DNA of 64,000 nt from Verrucomicrobium sp. BvORR034 (GTDB lineage Bacteria; Verrucomicrobiota; Verrucomicrobiia; Verrucomicrobiales; Verrucomicrobiaceae): positions 62,001 to 126,000 of the forward strand of contig NZ_BATQ01000056.1 in NCBI RefSeq assembly GCF_000739635.1, given 5' to 3'. Numbering within the stretch: the first letter of the stretch is position 1; the number at the start of each line of letters is the position of its first letter. A model generated the notes under the pieces. It saw only the letters and a program-made list of their open reading frames with translations, was not told where the DNA came from and made no database searches. Shown here in pieces: positions 57,723 through 64,000 of the stretch. The translations under genes were made by a program, and so were the position numbers.

Positions 57723-58218
57723 CCGGGCTGGTCACGAGTCGGGCGGTAGCGAAAATTGCCCCGGGCGGTCCATTTTCGACTTCTATAGCGGGCTTCCTAC
57801 CAAACTGGTGGGAGGCCCGCTAAGCATTTGTCCAGGGAGTGATCGGGAGCGACCGATGTATTGTAAGGGTTGTTGCCAGCTGCTCAGCCGGTCGTGCAGG
57901 GGTGAGAAAGATTTTTTGGTTGTTTCATCAAAGTTCTAGGAAAACGGGCCTCCCGCGACGCTTTGAAGGGTGATCCTGTATGCAGACGGATGATTTTGTT
58001 TTTACGGAAAACTAAATATCCCGATGAGCACGATCTTACGCAACTTTTCCTGAAAGATAGGTTGGATACGACATGCTCACGACTCTTTTGTATCAGAATA
58101 TGGCATTAATTGCCAAGTATGTGCAGGGTGTTCACGAGGCGCCTCAGGCACCCTTAAGCCAGGGACTGAAGCGGATGAGGATGAGTTTCAACCCATAACC
58201 GGAACCCCAAGGACCGTC
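57723..58218. other. Intergenic region, about 495 bp, no gene seen
   Basis: It holds a strong hairpin at 57787-57821 (AGCGGGCTTCCTACCA against TGGTGGGAGGCCCGCT with G-U pairs), without a T-run, possibly a terminator variant for the small membrane protein gene. A palindrome TGGCATTAATTGCCA occurs near 58100. The stretch 57900-58100 is AT-rich and could carry the promoter of the ParB-like gene. Confidence 0.45.
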
Positions 58219-59199
58219 ATGCAGACCGCACCCACCCACCCGGCCCAACTGCCCACCCGCGCAAATTCTCCCGGCGGGCTCATCGGCCTCGACTGTTTGG
58301 AGACCATCCCCGGCATCTCGTCGGTGGCAGTGCAACTCACTCCAGACATGGCCCGACGCATGCTCGAGCGAAACCTGAGAAACAGAAAGCTGTCCGAGCA
58401 GGTGGTGGACAAGTATGTGGAGGAGATTCGCAATGACGAGTGGCGCCTGACGCCTGCCGCGGTGGGTTTTGATTGCGAAGGGAGGCTGGTGGACGGCCAG
58501 CACCGGCTGACTGCCATCGTTAAATCCCGCCGCACCGTGCCCATGATCGTCACCACTGGACTGCCTGCTGCCGCCCAGGAGAAAGTGGACCGCCAGAGGA
58601 GGCGGAGCCTCTTCGATGCGCTTTATCTCTCTGGCCAGGTGCGCAACCGCAAGTGGGTGGAGATCGCGACCTGCCTGGCCCGCCGGGTGGTGGCGAGCAA
58701 CAGCGGTACGGCCCCTCCAGACAGCGTGGTCAAACTGGCTTTGGAAACTCATCGTGAGGCCATTGAGGCGGTGACGGACCAGATGGGCGAGAAGAGTGTC
58801 AAAGGCATCTCCCAAGCGTCCTTCCTGGCTGCAGCCGTCCTTTACCACGAAGTGGATTCCGACAAGTGCCGTGAGTTCCTGGCTGCCATTCGTACGGGAG
58901 CGGGACTTGCGCTGGATCATCCGGCGCTTCGCCTGCGTAAACTGCTCATGGGAGAGTCTCTGCTCCATTCCATGCCGCGTGGGGGAGCCAACCAGAGTTA
59001 CATCTTCAGAAGATCCATCTATGCCATGCAGGCGCATCTGGAAGGGCGGATGATCGGAGGCCTGCGGGAGGCGGACAATTTTGCCAGTCCGTTTATGGAG
59101 GAGGGGGCCGCCAGGCCGCCCCGCCGGAAGGCCCGCCGCAACCAGGAGGAGCCCGCCAGCGAACTGCGACACAGTGCCGGACTGTTGATGACCGCATAA
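58219..59199 (+). CDS. ParB-like nuclease-fold protein
   Basis: A 326-residue protein. After about 45 disordered residues, N-R-K-L-S-E-Q-V-V-D-K-Y-V-E-E-I-R-N-D-E-W is followed by G-R-L-V-D-G-Q-H-R-L-T-A-I-V, the ParB/sulfiredoxin-fold signature (D-G-x-H-R). The rest is helical, and the tail is basic and probably DNA-binding (R-P-P-R-R-K-A-R-R). Not a partition ParB: no HTH was seen. Relatives occur in phages and actinobacterial islands as DNA-modifying or CTP-binding proteins; role unknown here. Confidence 0.7.
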   Translation: MQTAPTHPAQLPTRANSPGGLIGLDCLETIPGISSVAVQLTPDMARRMLERNLRNRKLSEQVVDKYVEEIRNDEWRLTPAAVGFDCEGRLVDGQHRLTAIVKSRRTVPMIVTTGLPAAAQEKVDRQRRRSLFDALYLSGQVRNRKWVEIATCLARRVVASNSGTAPPDSVVKLALETHREAIEAVTDQMGEKSVKGISQASFLAAAVLYHEVDSDKCREFLAAIRTGAGLALDHPALRLRKLLMGESLLHSMPRGGANQSYIFRRSIYAMQAHLEGRMIGGLREADNFASPFMEEGAARPPRRKARRNQEEPASELRHSAGLLMTA

Positions 59200-59400
59200 C
59201 GCCCCCGGCATCTGTGATTATTGCATAGAACTAGAGCGAGCCCTCCCAGAGCCCCGGGATCCCTCCGGCGGCCTGTGCCCGTTCTGCAACTCCAACAGGC
59301 TGACCATGACCACAAGAACACGTCACCCACGGGCTCGACCTGCCGAAGGTGCGCCTTTGAAGAGGTTGGTCTCCCCAGGTGTGGAATACCGGAAACAACC

Positions 59401-59859
59401 ATGAAACGATCCCTGCGGCGTCTGATCCGGCGGATGGGTTTATCCGGGGTGGCCCTCGGGGATACGGTTCTGGTGAATCGGCTGGATGGCCTGGGCCGGC
59501 GGCCCAGTGGTCTGTTGCTGGACTATGTGGAACGTGTCATTCCTTCTGTCAGTCTCGATTTCGGCGAGATGACGATTCTGGGAGGCGAAGCATTTCTGGA
59601 GGCCAATGGGTTGCTGGATCCGGGCCGTCGTGTGGCAGGTCTGGGGTTCTGGACGCTGGCCACCCTCTCTGGGGGAGATATCTATGTCTTTGATCAGGAA
59701 GAGGAGCGTGTGCGCATGGTGGATCCCTGCCAGCTGCATTCGTTGGTCGCTGCAGCCGGTGAGGCACTGACTCGCAGCAGCATCGGAGCCCTAATGCTGG
59801 ACCCTGGTGAGGCGCTGGATGAGTTCATTGAGAGCCTCGCAGATCTCTATGCCTGTTAA
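59401..59859 (+). CDS. Hypothetical protein (SUKH-like suspicion)
   Basis: A 152-residue protein. The part G-F-W-T-L-A-T-L-S-G-G-D-I-Y-V-F-D near residue 80 and L-D-E-F-I-E-S-L-A-D-L at the end recall SUKH/SMI1-KNR4 proteins (strand-glycine turn and C-terminal helix). Those often act as immunity proteins. The match is weak. The start at 59401 was chosen; an upstream in-frame start at 59221 would add an unrelated leader. Confidence 0.4.
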   Translation: MKRSLRRLIRRMGLSGVALGDTVLVNRLDGLGRRPSGLLLDYVERVIPSVSLDFGEMTILGGEAFLEANGLLDPGRRVAGLGFWTLATLSGGDIYVFDQEEERVRMVDPCQLHSLVAAAGEALTRSSIGALMLDPGEALDEFIESLADLYAC

Positions 59860-59879
59860 CACGACTGCCATTTGAACCT

Positions 59880-60758
59880 GTGACTTGTTCGTGCACAACC
59901 AAGACACCGCGTGGCGGTTTGAAACCGAAAGCACGGCTGGAACCCCGCGCGACGAACAGCCTGCCATCGACCACCGTGCTGACCGACTATTCCGCGAACT
60001 CTGTGGCAGAGACGACTGCACTCGATCTGGCAGAATACAACCAGACCCTGGCCGGGTTGACCAGTGTCATTCCGACCGGGGCCAACGATGTGGTGGCGGT
60101 GACGAATTCAAGCAGTACCACGCTGTCCACGCTCACGATCAATCAGAGCACGGCTCTGACTTACTTTGGTCGCATCACCGGGAACCTGGCGCTGGTGAAG
60201 CCCGGGAACGGCACGCTCACGCGGGCCAACACGTGCAACACCACGACCCCCACCGCGACCACCAACACCTACACGGAAAAGACCACCATCAGCGGCACTC
60301 TCGCATTGTCGGGCACCGGGAACAACGACGGCACCCCCTGGATCCAGATCGACAGAGGAGCAGTGTTCAGCGTCAGTGGTCGCACCACCGGTAGCTACAC
60401 CCTGACGAACAAGACGCTGAGTGGAACCGGGAGCGTCACCGGCACGCTGAATCTGGAGCGGACAGGAGTGATCAAAGTGGAGCTGGCCTCCGGGTACTCT
60501 GTGCAGTGGGCGGATGTCTTCAACCTCGTGGACTGGACCGCGCTCGGGGCCAATACGGGCAAGGTTTCAGATTATCTCGATCTTTCATCCTTGGCAGATC
60601 TGGGCAACGGCTGGTACTTTAGCACCGATCTGTTCCTGACGGAAGGCATCATCTACGTCGTGCCCGAGCCAACAAGAGCAGTTCTTTTCCTGCTTGCCCC
60701 GGCCAGCATAACCAACCGGCGTCGCCGGACATCTCATCAAGGAGGCGTGGTGTCATGA
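59880..60758 (+). pseudogene. Truncated autotransporter-associated beta-strand repeat protein with PEP-CTERM-like tail
   Basis: About 290 codons of Thr/Ser/Gly-rich beta-helix-type sequence with G-T-L-A-L-S-G-T-G-N-N and L-S-G-T-G-S-V-T-G-T-L, typical of autotransporter-associated beta-strand repeats. The C-terminus V-V-P-E-P-T-R-A-V-L-F-L-L-A-P then R-R-R-R is a PEP-CTERM-like sorting tail. No signal peptide and no good start are present at the 5' end, so this copy has lost its front, or begins in another frame. It overlaps the next gene by 4 bp, and similar proteins usually flank the Verru_Chthon cassette. Confidence 0.6.
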
Positions 60759-61435
60759 CTACTGGGAAGAGAGCCAAATGGAGTATGCATCAATCAAGGT
60801 GTCGTGAGGGCTTCACCCTCGTGGAGATGCTTATGGTGATGGCTGTCATGGCTTCCATCCTGGCGATCGGGGGGCTTGGCGTAGGCCAGGCTCTGCGTGC
60901 CATGGCGCTGACCAATGCAGGCAACAAGGTGACCCGGCTCATGGAGACGGCCCGGCAGCAGGCAATCACCAAAAACACCCTGAACGCCGTGGTGCTGATG
61001 AAGTCCCTCGGGACTGAGGTGGACGGGCGTGCTTTCACCGTGCTGGAATACACTGTGACCGGGGGCTGGCGTCAGATTCGTGAGTGGGAGGTGTTGCCAG
61101 ACGGTATCGTGGCGGATGTGGGGGCCACAGGTGCGGATGCGACCTTCTTCGCCAATGGTCCGCAGCCCTTTCCGTTTGCGGATGCCAGCACCCCTGGCGC
61201 ACCGGTGGCCTATGGCTCGAATTCGAGCCTGCCTGCTGGCACCTATGCCGCCCGGATCTTCCTGCCTGGTGGCGGGCTGTTGAATCCGGATGATGCGGCC
61301 CAGTTCCGGCTGGTGGAGGGCGCCATGTCAGGAGGCAAGGTGCAGTTCAGCCAGGCCGAGGGTGGGGTTCCGTTAAACTACTATCGTGTGGTGCTGCTGG
61401 GCACCACGGGTAAAACCAAAGTGGAACGGCCATGA
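60755..61435 (+). CDS. Verru_Chthon cassette protein D (prepilin-like)
   Basis: A 226-residue protein with the prepilin signal G-F-T-L-V-E-M-L-M-V-M-A (cleavage after G, E at +5) at about residue 19, then one helix and a beta-rich globular part. First of four overlapping genes in the D-B-C-A order of the Verru_Chthon cassette, a type-II-secretion/type-IV-pilus-like unit of Verrucomicrobia with unknown cargo. ATGA overlap with the preceding and following genes. Confidence 0.85.
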   Translation: MTTGKRAKWSMHQSRCREGFTLVEMLMVMAVMASILAIGGLGVGQALRAMALTNAGNKVTRLMETARQQAITKNTLNAVVLMKSLGTEVDGRAFTVLEYTVTGGWRQIREWEVLPDGIVADVGATGADATFFANGPQPFPFADASTPGAPVAYGSNSSLPAGTYAARIFLPGGGLLNPDDAAQFRLVEGAMSGGKVQFSQAEGGVPLNYYRVVLLGTTGKTKVERP

Positions 61436-61890
61436 GACTTCGTACCGTATCGTCCAGGAAAGGTGGCTTCAGCCTCGTGGAGGTCGCCCTTGCCATTGCC
61501 ATCATTGGCTTCTCTTTGCTGGCAGTGGTGGGATTGCTGCCGCTGTTGATGAAGACGGAGCGGGACAGTGGTTTCAACTCCCTGCTCCCCAGGATGGTTT
61601 CTGTGGCCGTGGGAGAGCTGCGTTCCCGGACTTATCCCTCCAATCTGTCGGAGACAGTTGAGTTCCGGTTCAATGAGTCGGGCACGGTGGCTGCGGAGGA
61701 TGAGCAGGCCTTCTATGTCTGCAAGGTGAGTTTCAGCCAGATCCCGGCTCCAACCTCCGCCTCTGCGGCCAAGGGGGGCATCCCTGATGTGGGGACAGAC
61801 GCCTGTCTGGCCACCTTGAAATGGACCTTCAACCTGGAGCCGGGGCGTGCCCCGCAGATCATCCATGTCTCGATCGCAAAAGAGAAATAA
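61432..61890 (+). CDS. Verru_Chthon cassette protein B (prepilin-like)
   Basis: A 152-residue prepilin-like protein: G-G-F-S-L-V-E-V-A-L-A-I near residue 12, one membrane helix, then a short globular domain. It starts 4 bp inside the D gene (ATGA). The small size fits the B component. Confidence 0.85.
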   Translation: MRLRTVSSRKGGFSLVEVALAIAIIGFSLLAVVGLLPLLMKTERDSGFNSLLPRMVSVAVGELRSRTYPSNLSETVEFRFNESGTVAAEDEQAFYVCKVSFSQIPAPTSASAAKGGIPDVGTDACLATLKWTFNLEPGRAPQIIHVSIAKEK

Positions 61891-62788
61891 CCTTTCCGCT
61901 TTCACTCTCGTGGAGGTCATGGTGGCCTCGGCGGTGCTGAGCCTCATTGTCGTGCTGCTGGTGCAGGTGGCCGGCATGGTGAGCAATACCTGGTCGCTGG
62001 GCAACGGTCGCGCAGAACGCACCCAGAATGGTCGCGCCTTGGTGGACTTCATTGGCCGGGATCTGCGCTCGGCTGCGCTGCCGGTGGACTCGCGCTCCAC
62101 CGGTGCCGCGCCGGACCTGCAGTTCGTGGTCAACCCCGCTGGCGTACCCGCCAGGTACCGGCAGCCTCAGGCGGTGTTCTGGCAGGCTCCGCTCGCCACC
62201 TCCACGGTTCACGGAAACATGGCGGAGATCGGTTACTTCGTCCGCTGGGATGAATCCGCCAGCCCTCCGCGGGCCTCCCTGTGCCGGGTCTTTCTCAACC
62301 CCGGGGCGACTGATCACCTGGTGTACAGCCAGCTTTCCTGGATGACGGAGGCGGTGTTGAATTCCTCCGCTCCGGCAGATGCGGCCAGCTCCTACCGAGG
62401 GCTGTTTGCGGAGAATGTCGTGGGGTTGTGGGTGCGCTGTTTGGATGCTTCAGGCAACGCCATCACCCAGACGGGAGTGGCCGCAGGAGGGTATGACTCC
62501 CGCGTGGGCTATGCTGACCAGGTTCATGAGTCCACAGGGGTTGTCGCCAGCATCACTCGCACCGCCCCTGTGCTGCCAACTGCGGTGGAGGTGTCCGTCC
62601 TGGTGCTGGACTCACGGTCTGCCTCACTCCTCACGGCGGCCACGGTGGCCACCATCAAGGCCGCAGTCGCACAGAGTGCCAGCGCAGCGGACTGTGTGGA
62701 GACTCTACAGGCCAATGCCAGCCTGAGCCGGGTGATGGGGGGCATGTCGTCCCAGACTCTCAAAGTACATTTGGAAAACGCACCATGA
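61865..62788 (+). CDS. Verru_Chthon cassette protein C (prepilin-like)
   Basis: A 307-residue protein with A-F-T-L-V-E-V-M-V-A-S near residue 13: an alanine, not glycine, before the cleavage site, which prepilin peptidases tolerate. Start at 61865 overlaps the B gene by 26 bp; 61847 is an alternative. It ends with ATGA overlap into the A gene. Confidence 0.82.
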   Translation: MSRSQKRNNLSAFTLVEVMVASAVLSLIVVLLVQVAGMVSNTWSLGNGRAERTQNGRALVDFIGRDLRSAALPVDSRSTGAAPDLQFVVNPAGVPARYRQPQAVFWQAPLATSTVHGNMAEIGYFVRWDESASPPRASLCRVFLNPGATDHLVYSQLSWMTEAVLNSSAPADAASSYRGLFAENVVGLWVRCLDASGNAITQTGVAAGGYDSRVGYADQVHESTGVVASITRTAPVLPTAVEVSVLVLDSRSASLLTAATVATIKAAVAQSASAADCVETLQANASLSRVMGGMSSQTLKVHLENAP

Positions 62789-64000
62789 AGACCCTCTTGC
62801 CTCCCAGCCATCCGAGTGGTCGCACCGATCGCGGCATGGCGCTGGTGATCACGGTCATCATCCTCGCCCTCATCACCATCATGGTACTGGGGTTCGCCGA
62901 TATGGTGCGAAACGAGACCGCCGCCTCCGGCGCTCACCTGGATCGGGCCCGAGCTCAAAGTTATTCTCAGATGGGGGTGAACATGGTCACGGGAGTGCTG
63001 CGCAAGCATACGACGGATGGCACGAAGGTGTGGGCGAGTCAGCCAGGGGCGCTGATTTTGCCGGTTGAGAACGCCAGTGGTTCCTTCTTGATCCGCCTGG
63101 GGAGGCGGCTGCCGTTGCACTCGGGCATGCCTGGCTCGGCGGCTCTGGCGCTGGCTGCCAATGATCCTCTGGCCCCGGCCAACCTCAATGTCCAGACCTT
63201 CAATGATCAGAGCCCGGTGACCCATGTCATCACGGACCAGCAGACGGACCCCAACGACAGTACGAGCCCGGTGGCGACTCTGCCACTGCGCTGGATCTAT
63301 GTGCGGCAAGACGGCACGCTGGAGGAGTCTGAAGCGCCTGTGTTGACCAATTCCGCGAACCCGATTGTGGGTCGCTTTGCCTGGTGGGCAGATGACGAGT
63401 CCAGCAAAATCAACATCAACACGGCTTGGAAGCGCAACGGCTCCAGCGGTGGCACAGGGGTGAAGAGCCCCTTCACCACCAGTCATCCCGCCAGCATCAA
63501 TCTCCTGTCCCTCTCCAACTATGGCATGACGGCGGACATGGTGGACCGGATGCACGCAGCCATCGCACCGGACCCCTATGATTTCACCACCGTGAAGCGC
63601 TTCTTCAACTCCACCCGGGAGTTGCGCAACCTGGATGATGGGGCTGGCAGCTTCACCACGGTGTTGAATCGCGCCAAGTTTGAGGTCACCCACTACAACC
63701 ACGAGCCGGATACGACGTTTTTCAACGAACCACGGATTGTTCTCACGACCGACAAGACAAAGGCGGCGGGCCGACCCTTCATTGACATCAAGAAGGACGG
63801 GTCTCCCGAGATCTGGGACCCCATCGCCCACACCGACGCCACTAAACTGGCGGACACGATCGACCTGCTGAACTCCTACCTCAAGCGTACTGACTGGCCC
63901 ATGACTCCTGACTCCAGCTTTCAGGCCAAGTACTATGCGAACAAGCCAGAGCGGCTCACCCAGCTCTCGCTCAACATCATCAACTACGTGCGGTCAAAGG
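62785..64000 (+). CDS. Verru_Chthon cassette protein A, 3' end outside the window
   Basis: The first 405 codons are visible. R-G-M-A-L-V-I-T-V-I-I-L-A-L-I-T near residue 17 is a PilX/GspK-like start lacking the F-T-L-V-E motif, as in the large A component. L-R-K-H-T-T-D-G and P-I-V-G-R-F-A-W-W-A-D-D-E near 195 fit the family, where the N-terminal helix is followed by a big pseudopilin-tip domain. The gene runs off the right edge. Confidence 0.85.
   Translation, partial: MKTLLPPSHPSGRTDRGMALVITVIILALITIMVLGFADMVRNETAASGAHLDRARAQSYSQMGVNMVTGVLRKHTTDGTKVWASQPGALILPVENASGSFLIRLGRRLPLHSGMPGSAALALAANDPLAPANLNVQTFNDQSPVTHVITDQQTDPNDSTSPVATLPLRWIYVRQDGTLEESEAPVLTNSANPIVGRFAWWADDESSKININTAWKRNGSSGGTGVKSPFTTSHPASINLLSLSNYGMTADMVDRMHAAIAPDPYDFTTVKRFFNSTRELRNLDDGAGSFTTVLNRAKFEVTHYNHEPDTTFFNEPRIVLTTDKTKAAGRPFIDIKKDGSPEIWDPIAHTDATKLADTIDLLNSYLKRTDWPMTPDSSFQAKYYANKPERLTQLSLNIINYVRSK

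Noticed and set aside
57787-57821. Strong hairpin as an intrinsic terminator
   Set aside because: No T-run follows, so it is listed only as a structure in the intergenic region.
58095-58115. Possible sigma-54 promoter (TGGCA...TTGCC)
   Set aside because: The GG to GC spacing is 8 instead of 10 bp, so it is better read as a simple palindrome.

Overview
The window looks like a chromosomal segment of a Verrucomicrobiota bacterium (Verrucomicrobiaceae-like: Verrucomicrobium, Prosthecobacter or relatives). The evidence is a high-GC genome, Shine-Dalgarno sequences that are often weak or absent, and a D-B-C-A run of prepilin-like genes of the 'Verru_Chthon cassette' type next to a PEP-CTERM-like protein at the right edge. 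The taxonomic call is inference. All functional calls come from reading translated sequence without database searches.

Left third (1-9.4 kb): a putative envelope energy-transduction operon with two TPR proteins, one ExbB/TolQ-type channel protein, three ExbD/TolR-type proteins, and two tandem paralogues. Each paralogue joins a TonB-like N-terminus (single membrane helix carrying S-x3-H) to a large periplasmic alpha/alpha-toroid of the prenyltransferase/squalene-cyclase repeat type. This is the best candidate here for a poorly described machine. Next come an ABC transporter, aroE, a PL14-like lyase, gltX, an AsmA-like protein, hydrolases and an M16 protease (9.4-22.8 kb). A ribosomal-protein operon rpmJ-rpsM-rpsK-rpsD follows and ends in a terminator where rpoA-rplQ would normally follow. 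S11 has an odd Ala/Pro-rich N-terminal extension. A 136-bp tandem repeat built of paired hairpins lies behind it.

Middle (25.8-44.1 kb): a HemS-like protein with a flavodoxin, a divergent oxidoreductase/HxlR pair, then a defence island. The island has a BrxR/CapW-like WYL regulator, remnants of a kinase-like gene, a DUF3368/UPF0175 toxin-antitoxin pair, and a type I-G (formerly I-U) CRISPR-Cas locus: csb1 (cas7), csb2 (cas5-cas6), cas3 with a C-terminal HD domain, a short Cas8-like gene, a gene with a HEPN-type R-x4-H motif, a cas4-cas1 fusion with a long disordered N-terminal arm, cas2, and an array of 13 repeats and 12 spacers. The four interference genes overlap by ATGA and are probably translationally coupled.

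Right third (44-64 kb): mostly minus-strand envelope and metabolic genes (protein phosphatase, multidomain PQQ dehydrogenase/cytochrome/CBM6 protein, TlpA-like thioredoxin, Tat-exported TIM-barrel protein, LamG protein), an ECF-like sigma factor and a lone receiver protein, small acidic and proline-rich hypotheticals, a YihY/BrkB membrane protein, a glutathionyl-hydroquinone reductase, a ParB-like protein, and the Verru_Chthon cassette, which runs off the right edge. No rRNA, tRNA or insertion sequence was recognised.
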